Shown one piece after another: positions 8,070-13,836 of a stretch of 17,978 bases of DNA. How positions within the stretch are numbered: the stretch's first letter is position 1; every line of letters begins with the position of its first letter. This DNA comes from an uncultured Alphaproteobacteria bacterium (GTDB taxonomy: Bacteria; Pseudomonadota; Alphaproteobacteria; RF32; CAG-239): contig CAJTMA010000022.1 of NCBI GenBank assembly GCA_910577205.1, positions 1-17,978 of the forward strand. The letters run 5' to 3'. Under the pieces are notes generated by a model. That model ran no database searches, was not told the DNA's origin, and worked only from the letters and a program-made list of their open reading frames with translations. The position numbers and the translations under genes were made by a program.

Positions 8070-8381
8070 CTTTTGCCAACTAACCGTGTTTCTCAACAAA
8101 GAAGCCGGCATATATATAAGCCAGAAGTAATTTCTTTTAAAAACCAAACTCGAATTTCACAATCGGAGTTTGGCAATTTTGCAAAATGGCAGTTGCAAAA
8201 ATTAATCAATTCACCGTCGTCGGAGTGTTACGCCTCCTAGGTGATAGAACTGAAAAGTATGAAACAGTTCTATATTAAAAGAAATGAAAAAATTAGTTTC
8301 TTCATATTAAATTTCACAAAGGCCGAAGCGTTCGGAAATTTAAGGTATATTAGGTTTATAATTTCTCAATAATTCAAAATC
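8034..8381 (-). ncRNA. Candidate structured non-coding RNA or leader RNA
   Basis: A near-consensus promoter (8388-8416) and a strong terminator (8034-8069) bound a transcript of about 345 bases with no convincing reading frame. Several independent hairpins are visible: CCGAA/TTCGG around 8323-8335, with flanking AAATTT arms; ATAGAACTG/CAGTTCTAT at 8244-8273; TTTTGCAA/TTGCAAAA at 8177-8200; CCAAACTC/GAGTTTGG at 8144-8173; and the terminator stem. I see no match to the conserved cores of RNase P RNA, SRP RNA or tmRNA. It could be a trans-acting RNA, or a 5' leader that controls the gene starting at 7998 by termination. Existence as a transcript is inferred from sequence only. Confidence 0.5.
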
Positions 8382-8387
8382 GAACGC

Positions 8388-8416
8388 ACTATATGTTTTT
8401 TTTGGCAATTTGTCAA
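8388..8416 (-). promoter_or_regulatory. Sigma-70-type promoter, minus strand
   Basis: The -35 is a perfect TTGACA (8411-8416), the spacer is exactly 17 bases, and the -10 is TATAGT (8388-8393, 5 of 6). The start is predicted at about 8380-8382. It points away from hppA into the stem-loop-rich region and toward the gene at 7468-7998, and it lies just past a terminator for upstream transcription. It is among the best promoter matches in the window. Confidence 0.7.
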
Positions 8417-8423
8417 CTAAAAA

Positions 8424-8454
8424 ATAAGGAAACTGAAAATTTCAGTTTCCTTAT
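8424..8454 (-). terminator. Terminator separating hppA from the downstream promoter
   Basis: A near-perfect palindrome has 15-base arms ATAAGGAAACTGAAA / TTTCAGTTTCCTTAT. On the minus strand it is followed by TTTT (8423-8420 region, then AGTTG), so it can stop transcription coming from hppA. The -35 of the next promoter starts 8 bases further on. On the plus strand it is followed by CAAAAA and would not terminate. Confidence 0.65.
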
Positions 8455-8573
8455 CAAAAAGCTTGGATAGCGTGTGTTGATAGAGTGATTTCTAGGAGGC
8501 CAAAAAATTTACCCTATCCTCCAAAAAGTTGAGTAACATATCAAATAATAAGAATTAAGGAGACTGAAAATTT
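8425..8573. repeat. Near-identical 18-base direct repeat (two copies)
   Basis: TAAGGAAACTGAAAATTT at 8425-8442 and TAAGGAGACTGAAAATTT at 8556-8573 match at 17 of 18 bases, 131 bases apart. Each forms the left arm of a stem-loop (8424-8454 and 8559-8609). A shorter relative, AACTGAAAA, begins at 8249 in a third hairpin. The two long copies may descend from a duplicated terminator. Confidence 0.55.
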
Positions 8574-8609
8574 TAGCGTACATTCCGTTACGTGAATTTT
8601 CAGTCTTCC
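8559..8609 (-). terminator. Stem-loop after hppA, probable first terminator
   Basis: AGACTGAAAATT (8561-8572) pairs with AATTTTCAGTCT (8595-8606), 12 base pairs, extendable by GGA/TCC with a one-base bulge. An inner CGTA/TACG stem (8577-8580 with 8589-8592) closes the loop. It begins 24 bases past the hppA stop. On the minus strand it is followed by a T-rich but interrupted stretch, so it may terminate weakly or protect the 3' end; 8424-8454 would be the back-up. Confidence 0.5.
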
Positions 8610-8632
8610 GAAAATTCTGTATTAGTTGGCTG

Positions 8633-11062
8633 TTAATCGACCTTTTTTGCTTCGATTCGCATCCGATAGAACGATCTCCATACAAACACTAAACCGATAA
8701 GGAAGAACACAATACCCAGCCCGAGGGAAACACAGCGGGGAGCGGCAACAGCCATCTCAACGGCAAGCAGACCGAAGAGGGTTGTGAACTTGATAATCGG
8801 GTTAAGCGCCACGGATGAAGTATCTTTATACGGATCACCGACAGTGTCACCGACAACGGCAGCGTCATGCAGAGCCGAACCTTTTTCATGCAAATCAACT
8901 TCAACCACTTTCTTGGCATTATCCCATGCGCCGCCGGCATTAGCCATATAGAGCGCCTGATAAAGGCCGAAGATTGCAATTGAAATCAGATAGCTGGCAA
9001 AGAGGTTGGCATCAAAGCAAGCGAAAGCTATCGTGAAAGAGAAAATCACGATAAAGATATTCAGCATACCTTTCTGCGCATAAATCGTGCAAATTTTAAC
9101 CACACTCTTGGAATCTTCAATTGATGCCGCTTTGTTAGTATCAAGGTGAATATGTTCTTTGATGTAGTTGACCGCACGATAAGCACCGGTTGAAACAGCC
9201 TGCATAGAAGCGCCGGAGAACCAGTAAATAACGGCACCACCCAGCATTAAGCCGAACAGAACCATCGGGTCTAACAGATTAAGCTGCAAGTTGAGCAACA
9301 GAATGATTGAGAAAATCATTGTGGTTGCCCCGATAACCGCCGTCCCAATCAACACCGGCTTAGCCGTTGCTTTAAAGGTATTGCCGGCAGAATCATTTTC
9401 TTCCAACAACTGTTTGCCGGTTTCAAATTCGGGTTCAAAACCGTAGTCTTTTTGAATTTGCTTGTTAATGCCTTTAATTTGTTCAATCTGGGACAATTCA
9501 AAAACAGACTGCGCATTGTCGGTTACCGGACCATAGCTGTCAACAGCAATAGTAACCGGTCCCATACCCAGCATACCAAATGCCACCAAACCAAACGCAA
9601 AGACTGTCGGATAAACCATATAGGCATCCAAACCTTCACGGGCAGTGAAGAAAGCAATCACCATCAGGCCAATCATAACCAAACCTTTCCAGAAAGCGGA
9701 GAAGTTACCAGCTACAATACCTGAGATAATATTCAGGGAAGCGCCGGCCTCACGACTGGCATTCACAATTTCCTGAACGTGTTTAGACTTGGAAGACGTA
9801 AAGATTTTGGTAAATTCGGGAATAATTGCCGCAGCAAAAGTACCGCAGCTGATAATAACCGCCAGTTTCCACCACAAATCTTCGCCCATTTCGCCAATCA
9901 TCACATAAGAAACGCCGAAAGTAACCAAAATCGAAATGATAGAGGTCAGCCAAACCAAAGAGGTCAGCGGTGTTTCAAAGTTAAAAGATTTAGCCTTGCC
10001 GAAAATGGCTTTGCAAGCGCCGTTGTTCAGCAAATAAGCAACAACGGAAGTGATAATCATCAGCACGCGCATTGCAAAAATCCAGACAATGAGCTTAGCC
10101 TGAATATCAATTCCACCAGCCATCAAAGTCAATTCGCCATTCGGGGCATACATCATGCCTGCCGCCAAAACAATAAAGCTGATAAGCGCCACGCCGGTCA
10201 CGCCGTAGGTTTCAAAACCATCGGCAGTCGGGCCGACAGAGTCGCCGGCATTATCACCGGTACAGTCAGCAATCACGCCCGGATTGCGGGCATCATCTTC
10301 ATCAATTTTGAAAATAATTTTCATCAAATCTGCGCCAATATCGGCAATCTTGGTAAAGATACCGCCGCAAATACGCAAAGCAGACGCACCCAAAGATTCG
10401 CCAATAGCAAAACCAATAAAGCAAGCGCCGGCGCTTTCTCTCGGAACATAAAGCAGAATGATAATCATCATAATCAATTCAACGCAAATCAGCAGCACGC
10501 CGATAGACATACCTGAACGCAGCGGCAGACTCATCACAGAATACGGATTCGCTTTAAGAGATAAAAAAGCCGTCCGGGAATTGGCATAAGTATTAATGCG
10601 CATACCAAACCAAGCAACGGCAAATGACCCCAAAATACCCAAAACCGACCAGCCGAGAATAGTCATAACTTTCGGCAGCGGCGTTGCATTCAAATAGAAG
10701 AAATAGTAAAAAATACAAGCAGCGATAAACACTTCCAGCAACAACAGCAATTTTGCCTGTTGCTTCATGTATGTTTTACAAGTTTCGTAAATCAGATTTG
10801 AAACATTTAACATCGATTCGTGAGCCGGCATTTTTTTGATTTTGACAAATTCATAAAAACCGAAAATCATACCCAACACACAAATTCCGATACCATACAT
10901 CAGAATTTGGCTGCCGGTAACAGCATAGCCCCAAATATTATACCCGACATCCAAAGACGGAATTTTCAGGTCAATTTCTGAAGCATAGGCGCCTTGCATC
11001 AAGGCCAGCATAACCAGCAAAGCGGCAAACGCGGAATTGCTGATTTTTTTTAACGCTAACAT
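8633..11062 (-). CDS. hppA: Membrane-bound proton-translocating pyrophosphatase (divergent, K+-independent type)
   Basis: This integral-membrane enzyme hydrolyses pyrophosphate and pumps H+ (possibly Na+) across the membrane. It has 809 residues and many membrane segments. Pyrophosphate/Mg-binding motifs are present: DIGADL (241-246), DEDDARNPGVIADCTGDNAGDS (starting at 254), DSYGPVTDNA (508-517), GGAWDNAKK (710-718) and VVGDTVGDPYKDTS (736-749). GNTFK places Lys at 564, the residue that marks K+-independent pumps. Two oddities: the canonical GADLVGKVE reads GADLMKIIF, so the usual Glu after the Lys is absent, and residues 1-28 look like a cleavable signal peptide (AYA|S). A loop before GNT is longer than usual. 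This fits the divergent H+-pyrophosphatase group described from Chlorobium limicola, but that is inference. AAGGA lies eight bases before the ATG. It is monocistronic, divergent from the lipoprotein gene. Confidence 0.92.
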   Translation of the reverse strand: MLALKKISNSAFAALLVMLALMQGAYASEIDLKIPSLDVGYNIWGYAVTGSQILMYGIGICVLGMIFGFYEFVKIKKMPAHESMLNVSNLIYETCKTYMKQQAKLLLLLEVFIAACIFYYFFYLNATPLPKVMTILGWSVLGILGSFAVAWFGMRINTYANSRTAFLSLKANPYSVMSLPLRSGMSIGVLLICVELIMMIIILLYVPRESAGACFIGFAIGESLGASALRICGGIFTKIADIGADLMKIIFKIDEDDARNPGVIADCTGDNAGDSVGPTADGFETYGVTGVALISFIVLAAGMMYAPNGELTLMAGGIDIQAKLIVWIFAMRVLMIITSVVAYLLNNGACKAIFGKAKSFNFETPLTSLVWLTSIISILVTFGVSYVMIGEMGEDLWWKLAVIISCGTFAAAIIPEFTKIFTSSKSKHVQEIVNASREAGASLNIISGIVAGNFSAFWKGLVMIGLMVIAFFTAREGLDAYMVYPTVFAFGLVAFGMLGMGPVTIAVDSYGPVTDNAQSVFELSQIEQIKGINKQIQKDYGFEPEFETGKQLLEENDSAGNTFKATAKPVLIGTAVIGATTMIFSIILLLNLQLNLLDPMVLFGLMLGGAVIYWFSGASMQAVSTGAYRAVNYIKEHIHLDTNKAASIEDSKSVVKICTIYAQKGMLNIFIVIFSFTIAFACFDANLFASYLISIAIFGLYQALYMANAGGAWDNAKKVVEVDLHEKGSALHDAAVVGDTVGDPYKDTSSVALNPIIKFTTLFGLLAVEMAVAAPRCVSLGLGIVFFLIGLVFVWRSFYRMRIEAKKVD

Positions 11063-11137
11063 GCTTTTGTTCCTTATAAAATTAATACAAATGAGTTGTC
11101 ATAGACAGCCGCGAAAACAATTTCTGCCGCTTCCTAT

Positions 11138-11159
11138 AATGCCATTAATAATAGGCATT
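11138..11159. other. Small hairpin in the hppA/lipoprotein intergenic region
   Basis: AATGCC (11138-11143) pairs with GGCATT (11154-11159) around a 10-base AT loop. It lies in the 223-base divergent region, upstream of hppA. It could be part of the hppA leader or an operator half-site pair. No clear hppA promoter was found here. Confidence 0.25.
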
Positions 11160-11250
11160 GATTCTAAACAATGTCTTAAATCGCTAAAAGATTCTGCACA
11201 GGACCAACCAAAATGTAGATTATCTTCTGGATTCATCCTGCCGTTTTTGC

Positions 11251-11256
11251 TACAAT
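11251..11256 (+). promoter_or_regulatory. -10 element of the lipoprotein gene
   Basis: TACAAT matches the -10 consensus at 5 of 6 and lies 30 bases before the ATG. The -35 at 17 bases (TGGATT) is weak, so an activator or an extended -10 contact may be needed. Confidence is moderate only. Confidence 0.4.
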
Positions 11257-11285
11257 AAAACGTTGTTAGACAGGGAGATTGAGAG

Positions 11286-11561
11286 ATGAAAAAATTATTT
11301 GTTTTCATGATGTTTTTAATGGTTGCCGGCTGTGCGGGTGATCCCAAACCGCAGGAAACCTATCCTTACGGCATGAACGAAAAGGAATGGAATGAACTAT
11401 CCATTAAAGATAAAGCAAGGATTCGCCGCGATTTTTACTTCTATGAACGCGGGCATATTAATTTTGTTAATCCCGAAATGGAAGTCGAGGGTCGCAAAGA
11501 GCAGCCCAATCCATACCTGCAGAAAAAGAACGGAGAAATTCCCGCAGAAGATAACAAATAA
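11286..11561 (+). CDS. Small predicted lipoprotein, 91 residues
   Basis: This is probably exported and lipid-anchored. The N-terminus MKKLFVFMMFLMVAGC has a positive start, a hydrophobic core and a lipobox (VAGC, Cys16), so the mature protein has about 76 residues starting at Cys16. Asp at position +3 and Ala at +2 do not give a clear inner-membrane retention signal, so outer-membrane placement is likely but unproven. The mature part is polar and charged (EKEWNELSIKDKARIRRDFYFYERG), with no family that I recognise. GGGAGA sits about eight bases before the ATG. A terminator follows directly, so it is monocistronic, and it is divergent from hppA. Confidence 0.75.
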   Translation: MKKLFVFMMFLMVAGCAGDPKPQETYPYGMNEKEWNELSIKDKARIRRDFYFYERGHINFVNPEMEVEGRKEQPNPYLQKKNGEIPAEDNK

Positions 11562-11566
11562 TCTTC

Positions 11567-11595
11567 AAAAGGCATCGTTAAGATGCCTTTTCTAT
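11567..11595 (+). terminator. Terminator of the lipoprotein gene
   Basis: AAAAGGCATC (11567-11576) pairs with GATGCCTTTT (11582-11591), 10 base pairs with a GTTAA loop, followed by CTATT. The stem has its own T run in the 3' arm. It begins five bases after the stop codon. Confidence 0.8.
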
Positions 11596-11696
11596 TGTTA
11601 ATCTAGGGCAAAAAATAGCTCCGCCTGCAAATATACTATTTATTTACCAATCAGCTTTACACTGGCCACACTGTTATCTAACAAAAGGAAAACCTT

Positions 11697-12287
11697 ATGA
11701 AAAAACTGCTCTCTTTTACTTTTCTGGCAACCATGCTGAGTTTTAATGCCCAAGCCACCAGCTGGCTGAACCCTTATATCGGGCTGGATTATGCATACAC
11801 CGATGCGGGCTACGGCAATTACGCAGACAAAGCCTTAAAAAACAAAACGGATTCTTATGTCCTCTCCGGCGGCATTAAAGTTTTGCCGGGACTGGCAGTC
11901 GAAGCATTTTATCAGCAGTCCGCACATGAAAAACACACCTCCGCCAATGTTATTCTGCCCGGAGACAACCTGAAAACAGACATGACTATCCGCGCATATG
12001 GCGTAGATGTTGTTAACGACTTCCTCAACCTCGGTTTAGTCGAAATTTTAGGTTCGGCAGGTATCGCTCGCTATGATGTTAAAGTATCACAGGATTACCT
12101 CTTTAACGGCACAGGCGGCCATGGCAACAAAACATACAGCGGCGAAGGGCTGCGTTTTGGTATTGGCGCGCAAGTCAATGTCACCGACAGCTGGTCAATT
12201 CGCGGAATGGGACGCTACACCTTAACCAATGTTGAAAAAATTGATAATTTCAAAGAAATAACCCTTGGTTTGCGTTACAGTTTCTAA
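11697..12287 (+). CDS. Outer-membrane beta-barrel protein, about 8 strands
   Basis: This is probably a small porin-like or structural barrel of the outer membrane. The 196 residues begin with a signal peptide cleaved after AQA (Ala20). The mature part starts WLNPYIGLDYAY, a typical first strand, and alternates polar and aromatic residues throughout; it ends LGLRYSF, with the C-terminal Phe recognised by the BAM machinery. The pattern fits the OmpA-transmembrane / OMP_b-brl type of domain. AAAGGA lies eight bases before the ATG. The gene stands alone between two terminators. No adhesin, OmpA-like peptidoglycan domain or enzymatic motif is seen, so a specific function is not assigned. Confidence 0.85.
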   Translation: MKKLLSFTFLATMLSFNAQATSWLNPYIGLDYAYTDAGYGNYADKALKNKTDSYVLSGGIKVLPGLAVEAFYQQSAHEKHTSANVILPGDNLKTDMTIRAYGVDVVNDFLNLGLVEILGSAGIARYDVKVSQDYLFNGTGGHGNKTYSGEGLRFGIGAQVNVTDSWSIRGMGRYTLTNVEKIDNFKEITLGLRYSF

Positions 12288-12305
12288 CAAATCCCGCACC
12301 TTCAT

Positions 12306-12333
12306 AAAAACCCGGCCTTACAGCCGGGTTTTT
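12306..12333 (+). terminator. Terminator of the outer-membrane protein gene
   Basis: AAAAACCCGGC (12306-12316) pairs with GCCGGGTTTTT (12323-12333) around a six-base loop. The GC-rich core with a T run in the 3' arm is a textbook intrinsic terminator. The next promoter begins only three bases further on. Confidence 0.88.
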
Positions 12334-12335
12334 AT

Positions 12336-12364
12336 TTGACTCATTTGCAAACAAAGTCTACACT
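12336..12364 (+). promoter_or_regulatory. Promoter of the 12405 gene
   Basis: TTGACT (12336-12341), a 17-base spacer and TACACT (12359-12364) form a good sigma-70-type promoter. The predicted start near 12371 leaves a leader of about 34 bases before the ATG at 12405. It overlaps the TTG that would otherwise open a longer reading frame, which argues against that longer start. Confidence 0.65.
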
Positions 12365-12404
12365 CACCACAACATACTTATTATTAACCCCTAAACTATT
12401 TATT

Positions 12405-13061
12405 ATGAACACGACGTATCCCGGAATTTTTATTCCTTTTATGGCCTGCAAAGGCAGTGTCGGCATTTTGCGCGCTGAAGAGAAAATCCCCCAAGGCTGC
12501 ACAAAACTTTTTCATGCTCTGGCTAAAGCCGCCATCCAAGGCAGCTACAACACAGCAGTACGCATCCACGAACAAGACAGCCGGCCAATTGAATATGGCG
12601 TTATCCTTTATCTGGAGCATCCACACCAGATGGAATACCAGACAGCTTTGCAAGTCATTAATCAAACTTTCGGCTTACAAATTGATGAACTGACCGTTCC
12701 CATCAACAATGTGCCGGCACCAGGCTTTGGCATAATTACCAAATCCGTTTATGTCAAAATAGCTTCCGGCCCATGCACCACCCGGCAATTCAACAAACAG
12801 ACTTTTAAGCTCTGTTCGTTGCTCCGCCAACCATTCCTCTGCGGCAGCCAGCTGATATTAAGCTGCATCCCGGAAGGCTTTGAAATCCACGGAACTTCGC
12901 CAATTGCCGCAGGAAGCAACCCTGACGCTTGGCAGCAATATCTGGGACAAGCTCTGCGCAAAGCGGGATATTCCCCGGCTTTCTCGCAAACATGGTCAAC
13001 CAATGCGGATATTACCGCCCGCCTGAAAGCCCAAAACATTGAACGGAAAAACAATTCGTAA
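12405..13061 (+). CDS. Hypothetical protein, 218 residues
   Basis: I do not recognise this protein. From the ATG at 12405 (MNTTYPGIFIPFM) it has 218 residues, with no signal peptide and no clear membrane segment. Five Cys residues are present (in MACKG, GCTKL, PCTTR, KLCSL, FLCGS), plus one near ILSCIP. A Pro/Gly-rich central part (PINNVPAPGFGI) is followed by a basic C-terminus. The open frame extends to a TTG at 12336, but that codon lies in the -35 of the promoter and is rejected. No obvious Shine-Dalgarno precedes the ATG; an internal ATG at 12444 is an alternative. The gene has its own promoter and terminator and so is a single-gene unit. Codon use resembles neighbouring genes, supporting a real gene, but function is unknown. 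Confidence 0.65.
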   Translation: MNTTYPGIFIPFMACKGSVGILRAEEKIPQGCTKLFHALAKAAIQGSYNTAVRIHEQDSRPIEYGVILYLEHPHQMEYQTALQVINQTFGLQIDELTVPINNVPAPGFGIITKSVYVKIASGPCTTRQFNKQTFKLCSLLRQPFLCGSQLILSCIPEGFEIHGTSPIAAGSNPDAWQQYLGQALRKAGYSPAFSQTWSTNADITARLKAQNIERKNNS

Positions 13062-13065
13062 AACT

Positions 13066-13094
13066 AAGAACCGGTTTGCAATAAACCGGTTCTT
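13066..13094 (+). terminator. Terminator of the 12405 gene
   Basis: AAGAACCGGTTT (13066-13077) pairs perfectly with AAACCGGTTCTT (13083-13094), 12 base pairs with a five-base loop. GTATTTT follows. It lies four bases after the stop codon. Confidence 0.8.
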
Positions 13095-13137
13095 GTATTT
13101 TAAACATTTTCTTAGGTGAATATTTCTATATTTTTTA

Positions 13138-13166
13138 TTGCATTTTTTTATCAGGGCGTATTAGAT
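13138..13166 (+). promoter_or_regulatory. Weak candidate promoter of the DUF805 gene
   Basis: TTGCAT (13138-13143) and, 17 bases on, TTAGAT (13161-13166) are the best pair upstream of the DUF805 gene, but the -10 matches only three bases. The stretch 13095-13223 is otherwise very AT-rich without other clear features. Confidence 0.3.
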
Positions 13167-13223
13167 ACAAATACTAAAAATAAAATATTTTAATATTAAC
13201 TGACATTTTAAGGATAATATAAA

Positions 13224-13661
13224 ATGAATCTTGAAAAAATTAAAGCTCATGCTAACCAATATTTTATTGATGTTTTGAAAAATCATTATGCTGATTTCAA
13301 AGGCCGTGCTGACCGCCCGATGTTTTGGTTTTTCTATATGTATATGTTTATCAGCATCATTGTTGCAAGCGTAATCTTTTCCATTCTCCACTTACCGGCT
13401 TTGACTGGCTTAGTTGCTTTGGGATTGATTGTTCCGATGTTGGGCTTATCTGTTCGCCGTCTGCATGACCTCGGCAAACCTTGGTACTGGCTGCTGCTGG
13501 GTATTGTTCCGGGCTTCTTGGCTGGTATTTGCTTTTACATCCTGCCCAGCTTAGTTGGCATCTTCAAACTTCTGCAAGGCTTGGGTAACATTGCCCTGTT
13601 AGTTCTCTATTGCATGAAAGGCGAAGACAAAGCCAATGCTTGGGGACCGAAAGTTAAATAA
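13224..13661 (+). CDS. DUF805 family membrane protein
   Basis: This is a small inner-membrane protein of unknown biochemical function. The 145 residues carry the family signatures: FKGRADRPMFWFF (26-38), SVRRLHDLGKPWYW (76-89, the RRLHDLG motif) and the C-terminal GEDKANAWGP (132-141). About four hydrophobic segments lie between 36 and 128. The N-terminal 25 residues are a polar helix. AAGGA at 13210-13214, nine bases before the ATG, supports the start. It is flanked by terminators, so it is a single-gene unit. Homologues are widespread and often annotated YhaH/YhaI-like, with no established role. Confidence 0.92.
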   Translation: MNLEKIKAHANQYFIDVLKNHYADFKGRADRPMFWFFYMYMFISIIVASVIFSILHLPALTGLVALGLIVPMLGLSVRRLHDLGKPWYWLLLGIVPGFLAGICFYILPSLVGIFKLLQGLGNIALLVLYCMKGEDKANAWGPKVK

Positions 13662-13680
13662 TTAACTTACCAATAAAATA

Positions 13681-13710
13681 AAAGAGCGGGAATTCCCGCT
13701 CTTTTTTTTT
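13681..13710 (+). terminator. Terminator of the DUF805 gene
   Basis: AAAGAGCGGG (13681-13690) pairs with CCCGCTCTTT (13695-13704) with an AATT loop, followed by further T residues. It is a strong plus-strand intrinsic terminator. The A-run before it is short, so it is weaker on the minus strand for cysS. Confidence 0.9.
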
Positions 13711-13732
13711 ATGCTGATATTTGCACAATACT

Positions 13733-13836
13733 AAAATTTGATAAAGGCCTGTGCTGCGAAGTGATTTTTGAGCGACGTGTACAAACCAGTACACAAGCGA
13801 CAAAATAACAAGTACGACCTGTATTTTGCAAATTTT
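13733..13836. repeat. 104-base imperfect palindromic element
   Basis: The outer arms AAAATTTG (13733-13740) and CAAATTTT (13829-13836) are perfect inverted repeats. The centre GTGTAC-AAACCA-GTACAC (13777-13794) is a 6-base-pair hairpin exactly midway. Between them the two halves can be aligned as an imperfect inverted repeat (for instance CGAC/GTCG and CAGG-type blocks). The whole could fold into one long hairpin in RNA or single-stranded DNA. It abuts and slightly overlaps the cysS stop codon. It resembles a palindromic intergenic repeat of the REP or MITE type; no second copy is seen in this window. Confidence 0.55.

Noticed and set aside
7999..8079. Upstream TTG start that would add 27 residues to the 7468 gene
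   Set aside because: The added part spans a strong intrinsic terminator and has no ribosome site, so the ATG at 7998 is preferred.
8010..8240. 76-residue plus-strand frame opening at TTG (8010) in the stem-loop-rich region
   Set aside because: No ribosome site, a TTG start, a terminator-type inverted repeat within it and no recognisable domain. It lies antisense to the candidate RNA and is probably chance.
8270..8305. 11-codon minus-strand frame (MKKLIFSFLLI) resembling a signal-peptide start
   Set aside because: It has no Shine-Dalgarno and ends at once. The hydrophobic look comes from AT-rich sequence. A leader peptide cannot be excluded but is unsupported.
8231..8501. Complementary 9-mers GCCTCCTAG and CTAGGAGGC 250 bases apart
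   Set aside because: A 9-base match in about 600 bases is expected by chance, and flanking bases do not extend the pairing.
9779..10516. 245-residue plus-strand open frame antisense to hppA
   Set aside because: Its composition (Asn, His, Gln, Arg rich) is that expected from the reverse complement of a membrane-protein gene, and it has no ribosome site.
11099..11347. 82-residue minus-strand frame between hppA and the lipoprotein gene, with an internal 45-residue version from 11236
   Set aside because: It overlaps the lipoprotein start and its promoter, has no spaced ribosome site and no similarity that I recognise.
12336..12404. N-terminal extension of the 12405 gene from a TTG
   Set aside because: The TTG lies inside a good -35 box, so it would be upstream of the transcript start.
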